Assembly (NCBI GenBank): GCA_964487355.1
Contig: CAZAPS010000022.1
Coordinates: 1 to 25,465 of the forward strand
Source of the DNA: JAXGYX01 sp964487355
GTDB taxonomy: Bacteria; Bacillota; Clostridia; Saccharofermentanales; Fastidiosipilaceae
DNA length: 25,465 bases
Reading direction: 5' to 3'
Both the position numbers and the translations under genes were made by a program. The notes under the pieces were generated by a model. The model worked only from the letters and a program-made list of their open reading frames with translations, did no database searches and was not told where the DNA came from. Of this stretch, positions 14,580-21,852 are shown one piece after another; the first letter of the stretch is position 1; each line of letters starts with the position of its first letter.

Positions 14580-15524
14580 GTGACGAAGATTGATACCGCC
14601 GAACTGAAGCGGCTGATGGAACTATGGAATCGGGATCTGGAAAAAAGAACCGAAGAATTCGTGGTGGCGAATCAAATCGAAGGTATGCGACTCACGCCGG
14701 ATCTGGCCATCGCTTTGCGTAACAGCGTAATGAATTCGCTCCAAAGCTGGGGAGATATCGCGTTTGATGAACTGGAAGGAAAAACGCCTCGCCGGATCGT
14801 GGACCCGATCGAATCCGCCGAAGAGGCGATGGAGCTGTTTGATCAAGCCGCTGATTTTTGCGACACCGTGTTGCCCGATTTCATTACGTCCAAGCTTGGC
14901 TCGTTCGGTGTTGGTTTCGCGCGGTCATTGGAGCAACGGATCATCGATCACGGGCTACCCGGATCGCCCGGCAAAGAATCTGATGATGATCAGTCCAAAG
15001 CCAAGGATGAAAGGGTCAAAATGGCCGTCCATTTGCTGGGTCAGTGGCAGGATGTGAGTTTTTATCCTGTTTTGTTGCGCCTTTTTCTCGAAGCGGAGAA
15101 TCCTTCACAAGACATGGCCGAGTTGATCTACCAATATTCCCTGGAAATTGGCGATCACTCCCTGCCTTATTTAATAGACGCGCTTGAACAGATCAATCAG
15201 CAAAAACTGCCGCACACATCAGCAAGCGAATACATTATGTTCATGCTGGCGGATCTTGGCTCGACCGTTCCCACCGAGAAAATCTATCACTGTCTGCGCG
15301 ACACGTTCAAGCGGCTCGAACGCAAGATCATGGGGGTGCTTGCCATGGAACAGTATGGAGACGGACGGGCCGTGCCAATGTTGCGCGCGTTGCTCGTCAA
15401 TCCCGCCCAAAAGCCTGATCGCCAGTTGTACTATGAAACGATGTCCGCAATCAAGAAACTGGGTGGTCAAACCGATGACATTGAAGATCCATTCAAGGAT
15501 TTTCAACCAAAATCCCCTCAATAA
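14580..15524 (+). CDS. Unrecognised helical, HEAT-like repeat protein
   Basis: I do not recognise a named family. The 314-residue protein is soluble and appears all-helical, without a signal peptide or membrane segment. The second half reads like HEAT or armadillo-type repeats, for example VKMAVHLLGQWQDVSFYPVLLRLF, MAELIYQYSLEIGDHSLPYLIDAL, and a last unit with AMEQYGDGRAVPMLRALL. The N-terminal 90 residues are charged helices. Such repeats usually bind proteins. The GTG at 14580 is preferred because GAGGA lies five bases upstream; an ATG 18 bases earlier in frame has no such site. It stands alone on the plus strand, divergent from oadA and convergent with the thiamine-precursor importer operon. 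Confidence 0.8.
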   Translation: MTKIDTAELKRLMELWNRDLEKRTEEFVVANQIEGMRLTPDLAIALRNSVMNSLQSWGDIAFDELEGKTPRRIVDPIESAEEAMELFDQAADFCDTVLPDFITSKLGSFGVGFARSLEQRIIDHGLPGSPGKESDDDQSKAKDERVKMAVHLLGQWQDVSFYPVLLRLFLEAENPSQDMAELIYQYSLEIGDHSLPYLIDALEQINQQKLPHTSASEYIMFMLADLGSTVPTEKIYHCLRDTFKRLERKIMGVLAMEQYGDGRAVPMLRALLVNPAQKPDRQLYYETMSAIKKLGGQTDDIEDPFKDFQPKSPQ

Positions 15525-15551
15525 AAATAACTGTAAACACATCATAAACAT

Positions 15552-15583
15552 ATCGCCCGTGAGATTATTCATCCGCGGGCGAT
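15552..15583. terminator. Inverted repeat between two convergent genes, possible bidirectional terminator
   Basis: ATCGCCCG (15552-15559) pairs with CGGGCGAT (15576-15583), and two more pairs can extend the stem. It spans the stop of the ATPase gene thiZ and lies just after the HEAT-like gene. Neither side has a long T-run, so termination strength is uncertain. Confidence 0.4.
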
Positions 15584-16356
15584 GTGTTCAAAGTCTGAAT
15601 GATTTCACGCTTGTAAGTTAAAAACTCAGGTTGTAGATAAAAATCGGATCCTCTGCGCAAATTTGAATTCATCACGATCTCTTTGATGATCTTTCCGTGA
15701 CTTCCTAAAATATAGATACGGTCGGATAGTTTGATCGCCTCATCGATGTCGTGCGTGATCAAAATAACCGACAGCTGAATGTCCTTCATGATATTCAAAT
15801 ACCAGCGATGCATTTGATCTTTGGTAATCGCGTCCAGCGCCGAAAATGGCTCGTCCAGCAGCGCGACCTCCTGAGAAAACAAATAGGTCCGTAAAAATGC
15901 CGCGCGTTGAGACATGCCACCCGAGAGCTCAGCCGGATAGCTTTGCTCATAGCCGGCGATGCCAAATTTTTCAAACAGCGGCTGTGCCTGCCTGCGCGCC
16001 TCTTGCTTGGGCACCCCTTTGATGAGCAAAGGCAGACACACGTTGTCGAGCACGGTCATGTGCTTTAACAGCAAATCTTTTTGCAACATATAGGCGACAT
16101 GGCCACTTTCACCTGTCACATCCTCATTTTTGAAAAACACTTTGCCACTGTCCGGGTTCAGTATGCCCGCGATGACATGGAACAGTGTTGTCTTACCGGC
16201 GCCACTGACACCCAGCAGCGACACGATTTCCCGCTCCCGCAGCCACAGGCTGACATCATCCAAGGTACGCTTGCCATCAAAGCTTCGGACAATGTTCTCA
16301 GCCCGCAAAATCACATCGGCGGTGACTTCATCATTCAGCACTGGGGAGGTATTCAT
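15565..16356 (-). CDS. thiZ: ABC transporter ATPase, thiamine-precursor importer (ThiZ-like)
   Basis: Cytoplasmic ATPase that would power import of the thiamine pyrimidine precursor. In the 263 residues, Walker A GVSGAGKT is at 49-56, the Q-loop Gln is near 92, the signature LSGGM at 144-148, Walker B VALLDE at 164-169 and the switch His at 202. By sequence alone it belongs to the broad nitrate/taurine/pyrimidine ATPase group; the ThiZ call depends on the TPP riboswitch and on ThiY next to it. The ATG at 16356 (MNTSPVLNDEV) has AAGGG eight bases upstream. The gene overlaps the end of thiY by 26 bases, so translation is coupled. An upstream in-frame start 12 codons earlier is less likely. Confidence 0.88.
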   Translation of the reverse strand: MNTSPVLNDEVTADVILRAENIVRSFDGKRTLDDVSLWLREREIVSLLGVSGAGKTTLFHVIAGILNPDSGKVFFKNEDVTGESGHVAYMLQKDLLLKHMTVLDNVCLPLLIKGVPKQEARRQAQPLFEKFGIAGYEQSYPAELSGGMSQRAAFLRTYLFSQEVALLDEPFSALDAITKDQMHRWYLNIMKDIQLSVILITHDIDEAIKLSDRIYILGSHGKIIKEIVMNSNLRRGSDFYLQPEFLTYKREIIQTLNTSPADE

Positions 16357-17395
16357 TTGTGAAACCCTTTCCGGCCGGTATTTCAAAGTCAATCAAGCCT
16401 TCCTGCCAAAGCCAGGTATAAAAGCCATCCCAACGATCGGCCTCGATATAGCCCCATTGGGGCGCCTCCGCCTGATACCGTGAGGCAAGCCAGCTCTGAC
16501 TTGCGTGGATCAGCTCGGGATCAAGTTCCGGCGCGGCTTCGAGTAAAATTTCCGCGGCTTCATCCGGATGCTCCATGGCGAATTCATATCCCCGGCTGAC
16601 AGCGCGCATAAACGCGCGTGCTTCATCAGGATGCTGATCCAGGTAGGTGTCGTTGGCGATGATGACCGGGCTATAATAGTCAAATACCGGATTGATATCC
16701 TTGAATTCCCAATAATTCGTTTCCAATCCACCCAGTTCCGCCGCCACACCATCCCAGGCGTAGTAGACCCAAATCGCGTCGATATTGGTCTGAAGCGCGG
16801 TTCGCACATCGGTCACTGTCTGGGGAATCATCAACACTTCATCCGGATCGCCACCGTCCGTTTCCACCACATTGCGAATGATCGCCTGTTCGATCGACCA
16901 GTCCCATGTGGCGTATCGCGCATTTTCCAACTGTTTCGGAGAGGTGATGTTATTTTCTTTCAAAGAAATAATGCCCGAGGTGTTGTGATTGATGATGGTT
17001 CCGACAGCTGTGATCGGCAGCGGTTCCTCCCGTCCGAACGAGGCGCTCAAAATATCTTGGAAGGACACGCCAAACTGTGCCTTGTTCGCCGCGACCAACA
17101 CCGGCGCGCCATCTTCCGGTGGCTGTTGAATGTCAACCGCCAGACCTTCTTCTTTAAAATATCCGTTCGCGGCCGCGACGAACAGACCGGTATGATTGGT
17201 ATTGGGCGTCCAATCAAGCACCAGCGTGATGTTATGTGAACCGTCCGTCTGATCGACGGATGTCGTTTGTGAGGCATCTGACCGGTCGGTGGTTTCGGCC
17301 GGCTTGCCCGCGCAGGATGTCAGCGCGATCAGAAAAATCACGGCGCTCAATATCAGGGCCAAACTCCTTTTTCGTGACGCGAAAAGATGATTCAT
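16331..17395 (-). CDS. thiY: Thiamine-pyrimidine precursor-binding lipoprotein (ThiY, THI5/NMT1 family)
   Basis: Extracellular substrate-binding lipoprotein for a formylaminopyrimidine or HMP type thiamine precursor. It has 354 residues with a basic N-terminus, a hydrophobic signal (about 11-27) and the lipobox LTSC with Cys28, then a Thr/Ser/Asp-rich tether. The mature domain begins with LVLDWTPNTNHTGLFVA (58-74), the typical ThiY/THI5 opening. The ATG at 17395 follows AAAGGA by seven bases and is one base after the thiX stop. It overlaps thiZ. Related nitrate or taurine binding proteins share the fold, but the riboswitch strongly supports thiamine precursor uptake. Confidence 0.92.
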   Translation of the reverse strand: MNHLFASRKRSLALILSAVIFLIALTSCAGKPAETTDRSDASQTTSVDQTDGSHNITLVLDWTPNTNHTGLFVAAANGYFKEEGLAVDIQQPPEDGAPVLVAANKAQFGVSFQDILSASFGREEPLPITAVGTIINHNTSGIISLKENNITSPKQLENARYATWDWSIEQAIIRNVVETDGGDPDEVLMIPQTVTDVRTALQTNIDAIWVYYAWDGVAAELGGLETNYWEFKDINPVFDYYSPVIIANDTYLDQHPDEARAFMRAVSRGYEFAMEHPDEAAEILLEAAPELDPELIHASQSWLASRYQAEAPQWGYIEADRWDGFYTWLWQEGLIDFEIPAGKGFTNEYLPSAE

Positions 17396-17396
17396 A

Positions 17397-18161
17397 TTAA
17401 TTTCCTTTCTTACTCCAAGGCATGCTCTTGCGTTGAATTCGCTTAACCAGCGCCAACAGCAACAGGCTGAGTGCCGAGATCAGAAAAATCACTGCGAACA
17501 TTTTATCGAACGCGAAGGATTTTCTGACTCTGGTCATGTACACGCCCAGTCCTCTGCTGCCTCCCAGCCACTCGGCGATCACAGCGCCCAGCACCGCGTA
17601 CGCGGCGGAGACCCTCAAGGCCGAAAAAAACGCGCTTAGACCGGATGGCCATTTTATGTAACGGAAAATCTGGGAGTTGCTCGCCCCCATCGCCCGCAGC
17701 AGACGGACCTCGTCCGGATCGACCGATTGAAAGCCATCCAACGAGTTGACGGTGATTGGAAAGAACGTGACTATAAAAATCAGCAATATTTTAGGCGCGA
17801 TTCCATATCCCATCCAGAGCACAAGCAGCGGGGCGATCGCCACTGTGGGGATCGTCTGAGTCAGCACCAGGACCGGATACATCGCGATTCGCACCGGTCG
17901 AAAGCGATCCATCAACATGGCGAATAAAAAACCAAACAGGACGCCGGCCATTAGTCCCAGCACAGCCTCCAGCAAGGTCACCCATAGGTTGTCGATCAGC
18001 AGCGGAAAATCAGTGACAAACGCTTTCACAACCGCCACAGGGGACGGAAGCATAAAAGACGGAATCAGACCGCTGGACGAAAGCGCCTGCCAGATGACCA
18101 AAAGCAGCACGATCAGCAGTGACGACTGCAACTTATCCTTGATACGGCCCGGTTTTTTCAT
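17397..18161 (-). CDS. thiX: ABC transporter permease, thiamine-precursor importer (ThiX-like)
   Basis: Membrane channel subunit of the importer. Its 254 residues form about six membrane segments and end in a basic tail. The cytoplasmic coupling loop is visible as DEVRLLRAMGASNSQIFRYIKWPSG (about 150-174), matching the EAA loop of binding-protein-dependent permeases. The ATG at 18161 lies inside the 3' end of the preceding small gene (29-base overlap), with GAGGAG about 13 bases upstream, so it is probably translated by coupling. The order permease, binding protein, ATPase after a TPP riboswitch is the ThiXYZ arrangement. Confidence 0.9.
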   Translation of the reverse strand: MKKPGRIKDKLQSSLLIVLLLVIWQALSSSGLIPSFMLPSPVAVVKAFVTDFPLLIDNLWVTLLEAVLGLMAGVLFGFLFAMLMDRFRPVRIAMYPVLVLTQTIPTVAIAPLLVLWMGYGIAPKILLIFIVTFFPITVNSLDGFQSVDPDEVRLLRAMGASNSQIFRYIKWPSGLSAFFSALRVSAAYAVLGAVIAEWLGGSRGLGVYMTRVRKSFAFDKMFAVIFLISALSLLLLALVKRIQRKSMPWSKKGN

Positions 18162-18438
18162 CGATGGTTAAAATCTCCTCGTTTGGTGAATAGACGATTT
18201 TGACATAGCAATAGACCTTGCTCGCCCCTTCTTCAACACAGATTTCATTGGCGCGGCGAATAATTTGCATCAGCTGATCAAAATCGCCCTCCACCGTGGT
18301 CTCAAACGGACCGACCATATAATGAAGTCCGCTCGCGACGATCGAGTGGATCACCTTATCCACAATCCGCACTACCTCTTTGTCGTCAGATTTGCCAATT
18401 TGCGGAAGAACTTGAATTGCGATGCTTGAATGTGTCAT
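18133..18438 (-). CDS. MTH1187/YqgV-family thiamine-binding protein
   Basis: Small (101 residues) ferredoxin-like protein of the MTH1187/YqgV family, whose members bind thiamine or related compounds and often sit in thiamine operons. The start MTHSSIAIQVLPQIG and the central GLHYMVGPFETTVEGDFDQLM segment, with the Tyr/Gly/Pro run, are typical of the family. It is probably cytoplasmic; its exact role in the transporter operon (sensor, buffer or carrier) is not known. The ATG at 18438 has AAAGGGGA about six bases upstream. That site is in a possible hairpin. It is the first gene after the TPP riboswitch and overlaps thiX by 29 bases. Confidence 0.88.
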   Translation of the reverse strand: MTHSSIAIQVLPQIGKSDDKEVVRIVDKVIHSIVASGLHYMVGPFETTVEGDFDQLMQIIRRANEICVEEGASKVYCYVKIVYSPNEEILTIDEKTGPYQG

Positions 18439-18443
18439 GTCAC

Positions 18444-18466
18444 ATCCCCTTTCATTTCATGGGGAT
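18444..18466 (-). promoter_or_regulatory. Hairpin that can hide the Shine-Dalgarno of the thiamine operon
   Basis: On the minus strand ATCCCC (18466-18461) and GGGGAT (18449-18444) can pair across an 11-base loop. The second arm is part of the Shine-Dalgarno of the first gene, so this hairpin would reduce its translation. Confidence 0.5.
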
Positions 18467-18474
18467 CTTAAAAT

Positions 18475-18501
18475 AAAAAAATCCCCACTGGCGGCGGAGA
18501 T
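18475..18501 (-). terminator. Riboswitch terminator
   Basis: On the minus strand ATCTCC (18501-18496) pairs with GGGGAT (18486-18481, one G-T pair) and is followed by six T residues (18480-18475), directly below the TPP aptamer. It would stop transcription of the thiamine-precursor importer operon when TPP is bound. Confidence 0.65.
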
Positions 18502-18505
18502 AAAC

Positions 18506-18604
18506 AAACATTTTCCCTTCGCCGGCATTATCCGATCAGGTTCCAAGGGTCAGAACGCAGATAGGCATTCAATCTCAGCCGGACACTCTCCAGCTCCCCT
18601 GTTT
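18506..18604 (-). promoter_or_regulatory. TPP riboswitch aptamer (THI element)
   Basis: The minus strand holds the conserved TPP aptamer core. GGCTGAGATT lies on the pyrimidine-binding side, ACCCTTGGAACCTGATC follows, and GGATAATGCC then GGCGAAGGGAA lies on the pyrophosphate-binding side. P1 can be drawn between AAACA (18604-18600) and TGTTT (18510-18506). The RNA senses thiamine pyrophosphate and normally turns off downstream genes when it is bound. It lies between a strong promoter and the thiamine-binding protein and ThiXYZ genes, with a terminator immediately after it. Confidence 0.95.
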
Positions 18605-18618
18605 TTAATGATATTAAG

Positions 18619-18647
18619 ATAGTACTACTCGCCATTCTCCTTGTCAA
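18619..18647 (-). promoter_or_regulatory. Promoter of the riboswitch-controlled thiamine operon
   Basis: A perfect -35 TTGACA (18642-18647) and a -10 TACTAT (18619-18624) are 17 bases apart on the minus strand. Transcription would start about eight bases before the aptamer. The hexamers and spacing are the same as those of the oadA promoter. Confidence 0.75.
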
Positions 18648-18672
18648 TCACAGCCCAGTCGACCAAGCGAGC

Positions 18673-18710
18673 AAAATGATCCCCGAACGTGTCATGACTC
18701 GTCCGGGGAT
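18673..18710 (-). terminator. Terminator of the sugar-type binding protein gene
   Basis: On the minus strand ATCCCCG and CGGGGAT (18679-18710) form a stem extended by ACG/CGT after one mismatch. It is followed by CATTTTGC, giving a four-base T-run (18676-18673). It lies 43 bases after the stop of the 18753-19832 gene. Confidence 0.65.
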
Positions 18711-18752
18711 GACTTTAATCTTCAGCTTAGGCGTGTCAGCCTGTCAAGCGAT

Positions 18753-19832
18753 TTAATTGCTTTGAGGATCAACCAGGTTCAGCGCGTCAATATTCCCGCT
18801 GTCAATTCCGATAAACGGAATGTCCAGTAGCTTGGGAACGTCATCGCCATTGGCCAGCGCGACAGCCGCCCTCAGTGCGGTGACGCCTTGCGACTCGCCA
18901 TCCTGGAACACAGTGAAAGCCAGGTCCCCATTTTGAATCGCTACTCTGGCAAGCGGAATGGCATCGATTCCGACGATCTGAACATCCGCGTATTTCTCGT
19001 TATCCACTTCCTTAAGGGCATCAATCGCGCCCAGAGCCATGAGGTCATTATTGGCGACGATACAGTCGACATCCAGCTCCTTGTTCAGAACGTCCAGCAC
19101 AGTCATCTTGGCTTCGATACGATCCCAATTGGCACTGGCCTCGTAGACCGATTCGAGATCCAGGCCGGCGTCTTCCAGCGCCTTTATGGCGGATTCCGAA
19201 CGTTCCATCGTGTTGTGCAGACCGTCTTTGCCTCTCAAGAGAATATATTTGACCGTCTCCAGGTCTTTTCCCTCAAAATAACTCGCCAGGTACTCACCCT
19301 GCTGACGACCGGCGTTCGCCTCATCACTGCCGACATAGATCACTTTGTTGTCAACCAACAGGTCATCTTGCACCGGCTTGCGGTTGACGAACACAATCGG
19401 AACGTCCCCGGCGGCCTCGATCGCGGGTTCCACGTTTTCGGTGGAAGCCAATGAGGCTATGATGGCGTCACATCCAAGGTCCGCCAACTCTGCAATCTGC
19501 GCCAACTGAACATCATAGTTGTCTTCGGCGAAAAGTGTCTCAACCTTGACCTTCATCTCGCCACCTTTGATGACGACGGCTCCACGAATTGTCGCCAAAA
19601 ATTGATCCTCTACACCCACCGAGAATCCGATCTTGTAGGAATCGTCCGCCGTCACCTCGCCCAAGGGAAACACTCGCTCTAGCGCCGTGTCATCTGTCGA
19701 TTCATCGACGGTCTCAGTGGGTTCGGTTTTTTCTGTCTCTTCTGTCGGTTTCGTCTGCTTGCCACACGCGGTGACAGACAAAATCATCAGTAAACTCAGC
19801 ATAGCGGCCAGGTAACGTTTGAATCTTCTCAT
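18753..19832 (-). CDS. Periplasmic-binding-type lipoprotein (sugar-binding, Peripla_BP_4-like)
   Basis: Surface lipoprotein that binds a small ligand, probably a sugar. It has 359 residues: a basic N-terminus, a hydrophobic signal, the lipobox VTAC with Cys23, a Thr/Glu-rich tether to about residue 50, then a two-lobed binding domain. Segments like QIAELADLGCDAIIASLAS, YVGSDEANAGRQQGEYLA, IVANNDLMALGAIDALK and VQIVGIDAIPLARVAI are those of ribose and galactose binding proteins. The ATG at 19832 follows AAGGAGGGGG; an in-frame start 16 codons upstream is rejected. No ABC permease or ATPase is beside it, and it has its own terminator, so it either serves a distant transporter or acts as a sensor. 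Confidence 0.9.
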   Translation of the reverse strand: MRRFKRYLAAMLSLLMILSVTACGKQTKPTEETEKTEPTETVDESTDDTALERVFPLGEVTADDSYKIGFSVGVEDQFLATIRGAVVIKGGEMKVKVETLFAEDNYDVQLAQIAELADLGCDAIIASLASTENVEPAIEAAGDVPIVFVNRKPVQDDLLVDNKVIYVGSDEANAGRQQGEYLASYFEGKDLETVKYILLRGKDGLHNTMERSESAIKALEDAGLDLESVYEASANWDRIEAKMTVLDVLNKELDVDCIVANNDLMALGAIDALKEVDNEKYADVQIVGIDAIPLARVAIQNGDLAFTVFQDGESQGVTALRAAVALANGDDVPKLLDIPFIGIDSGNIDALNLVDPQSN

Positions 19833-19900
19833 TTTTCCCCCTCCTTTATGTAAGAGAACTTTTTCAAAGAGTGTTCGCACTCGTTTGAATCGCTGTCCTG

Positions 19901-19906
19901 ATTATA
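19901..19906 (-). promoter_or_regulatory. Possible -10 of the binding-lipoprotein gene
   Basis: An exact TATAAT on the minus strand about 70 bases before the ATG, with no strong -35 (TTATTT at 17 bases). A TTGACA further upstream (near 19994) has no good -10 at 17 bases; its nearest A+T-rich match, TATAAA, is 20 bases away. Confidence 0.35.
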
Positions 19907-20004
19907 TGACTTAAATACCAAACAAATAAAGAACTGAGAGAGAAAGAGTGAAATTTAGTGCATTTTATACAATAATCATCTGTAAATCTTGTCAAATTTA
20001 CAAT

Positions 20005-20032
20005 AAAAAAGGAGAGGCCGCAACCTCTCCTT
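20005..20032 (-). terminator. Terminator of hcp
   Basis: AAGGAGAGG and CCTCTCCTT (20009-20017 and 20024-20032) form a perfect nine-pair stem with a six-base loop. On the minus strand it is followed by a run of T residues (20008-20005). It lies 66 bases after the hcp stop. Confidence 0.85.
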
Positions 20033-20098
20033 CTTTTGCCGTTTAGTCGCCAGTCGCATAATGCGAAGCAAACACATTCTGATTATTGAAATTTGTGA

Positions 20099-21736
20099 TT
20101 AGGCACCCGGAAAGAACAGCTCAATGTCTTCTTCCACAGTTCCGATGCCCGCGATACCGAAGTTTTCCACCAAGACATCAACCACCGCCGGAGACAGGAA
20201 CGCCGGGAGCGTGGGTCCAAGATGGATGTTCTGCACGCCCAGGGCCAGTAGAGCCAGCAGCACGATTACCGCTTTTTGCTCATACCAGGCGATATTGTAG
20301 ACGATCGGCAGATCGTTGACTGACTCGAGCCCAAACACTTCCTGCAATTTGAGCGCGATCAGCACCAGTGAGTAGGAATCGTTGCACTGACCGGCGTCCA
20401 ACACGCGCGGAATGCCACCGATATCACCCAGATCAAGTTTGTTGTAACGATATTTGGCGCAACCGGCGGTCAAAATCACCGTGTCTTGAGGAAGCGCCTT
20501 GGCGAACTCGGTGTAATACTCTCTGCTCTTATGACGTCCGTCACAGCCCGCCATCACGATGAAGCGCTGAATCGCTCCGCCCTTGATCGCGTCCACAACT
20601 TTGTCCGCCAGCGCGAACACTTGCGCATGCGCGAAACCACCGACGATGCTGCCACTTTCGATCTCGGTCGGCGCGGCCAGTTTTTTGGCGTGTTCGATTA
20701 TCTCACTGAAATCCTTGACTTCGCCAATCTCGCCCGGAATGTGTTTGGCGCCCGGATAACCGGCAGATCCTGTGGTGTACAGGCGGCTGAGCACCTCATC
20801 CGTCGGGGGAACGATGCAGTTGGTCGTCATCAGAATCGGACCATTGAAGCTGGCGAATTCTTCTTTTTGTTTCCACCACGCGTTGCCGTAGTTGCCCACA
20901 AAGTTGTCATATTTTTTAAACGCCGGATAGTAGTTGGCCGGAAGCATCTCCGAATGGGTATAGACGTCAACGCCGGTTCCCTGAGTTTGCTCCAACAGCA
21001 TCTCCATGTCACGCAAATCGTGGCCCGAAATAATGATGGCCGGGTTTCCGCGGACACCGATATTGACTTCGGTGATTTCAGGATTGCCATAGGTTCCGCT
21101 GTTCGCGCCATCCAGCAGCGCCATTCCCTTGACACCATACGAACCGGTTTCCAACACCAGGGCCACCAGGTCGTCGACGCTCAGGCTGTCATCCATCGTC
21201 TTTGTCAAAGCTTCCTGAATGAAGATATCCACTTCCTCATCCTCGGCAAGCAGTACATTCGCGTGTTTGGTGTACGCGGCCAGACCCTTCAAGCCATAAA
21301 TCGTCAGCTCACGCAAAGAGCGGATATTCTCATCTTCGGTAGAGAGAACACCAATGTCATACGATTTGCCCTGATAGTCCATGTCATCCCACAGCGCCGC
21401 TTCGGAAAGGGCTCCGCGTTCGTCAGCGGTCATCTCATTGAGCAAACCCTTCTTCAAATCAATGGTGTCCTGCATGCGTTTTTCGATCGCCTCGCGATCA
21501 AAGTTCGCGTTGGTGATGGTGGTAAACAGATTCATTGTCACTTGATGATTGACATCGGTGGAAACAGACAGACCTTTGGCGCGCGCCTTTAAGGCGAGCT
21601 CGGACAATCCTTTTGTCAACCAGATCAAAAAGTCCTGCGCTCTCGCGACATCAGGCTTCTTCCCGCAGACACCCGTTACTGTGCAACCGGTGTTCTTGAC
21701 CGTCTCCTGACATTGATAACAAAACATTTCGCTCAT
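20099..21736 (-). CDS. hcp: Hybrid-cluster protein (hydroxylamine reductase / nitric oxide reductase)
   Basis: Cytoplasmic iron-sulfur protein of anaerobes that reduces hydroxylamine in vitro and nitric oxide in vivo in some bacteria, thus protecting against nitrosative stress. It has 545 residues. The N-terminal cluster cysteines are Cys6, Cys9, Cys18 and Cys24 (C-x2-C-x8-C-x5-C, the class I spacing of strict anaerobes such as Desulfovibrio). Hybrid-cluster ligand segments are all visible in order: SGHD, TTNCIVPP, AGCDG, AGCAKYR and DAGQCNDSYS. The ATG at 21736 has AAGGAG a few bases upstream; an in-frame start seven codons earlier is rejected. It is a single-gene unit with an FNR-type box upstream and a strong terminator. 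No hcr reductase partner is adjacent. Confidence 0.96.
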   Translation of the reverse strand: MSEMFCYQCQETVKNTGCTVTGVCGKKPDVARAQDFLIWLTKGLSELALKARAKGLSVSTDVNHQVTMNLFTTITNANFDREAIEKRMQDTIDLKKGLLNEMTADERGALSEAALWDDMDYQGKSYDIGVLSTEDENIRSLRELTIYGLKGLAAYTKHANVLLAEDEEVDIFIQEALTKTMDDSLSVDDLVALVLETGSYGVKGMALLDGANSGTYGNPEITEVNIGVRGNPAIIISGHDLRDMEMLLEQTQGTGVDVYTHSEMLPANYYPAFKKYDNFVGNYGNAWWKQKEEFASFNGPILMTTNCIVPPTDEVLSRLYTTGSAGYPGAKHIPGEIGEVKDFSEIIEHAKKLAAPTEIESGSIVGGFAHAQVFALADKVVDAIKGGAIQRFIVMAGCDGRHKSREYYTEFAKALPQDTVILTAGCAKYRYNKLDLGDIGGIPRVLDAGQCNDSYSLVLIALKLQEVFGLESVNDLPIVYNIAWYEQKAVIVLLALLALGVQNIHLGPTLPAFLSPAVVDVLVENFGIAGIGTVEEDIELFFPGA

Positions 21737-21811
21737 GAAATTCTCCTTTTTCAACACAATTTATCGCACGGTTTCCTTTCCGCACGATCAAGTTGCGAAA
21801 GTACTGTAGTT

Positions 21812-21817
21812 ATTATA
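21812..21817 (-). promoter_or_regulatory. hcp promoter -10
   Basis: An exact TATAAT on the minus strand, with no good -35, as expected for an activator-dependent promoter. The predicted start is near 21805. A CAAATATTTG palindrome (21820-21829) lies in the spacer. Confidence 0.6.
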
Positions 21818-21838
21818 CACAAATATTTGGGTTATTCA

Positions 21839-21852
21839 TTGATTTAAATCAA
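21839..21852. promoter_or_regulatory. FNR/CRP-family binding site upstream of hcp
   Basis: TTGATTTAAATCAA is a perfect palindrome and an exact match to the FNR consensus TTGAT-N4-ATCAA. Its centre lies about 40 bases upstream of the inferred hcp start, the class II activator position. It overlaps the stop codon of the upstream ABC exporter gene. Which regulator of the family binds is not known. Confidence 0.7.

Noticed and set aside
16568..17239. A 223-codon plus-strand open frame inside thiY
   Set aside because: Antisense shadow of a well-supported lipoprotein gene, with no ribosome site.
20486..21592. A 368-codon open frame on the plus strand inside hcp
   Set aside because: It lies antisense to a clear hcp gene, has no ribosome site and gives no recognisable protein. 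It is a by-product of codon use on the opposite strand.
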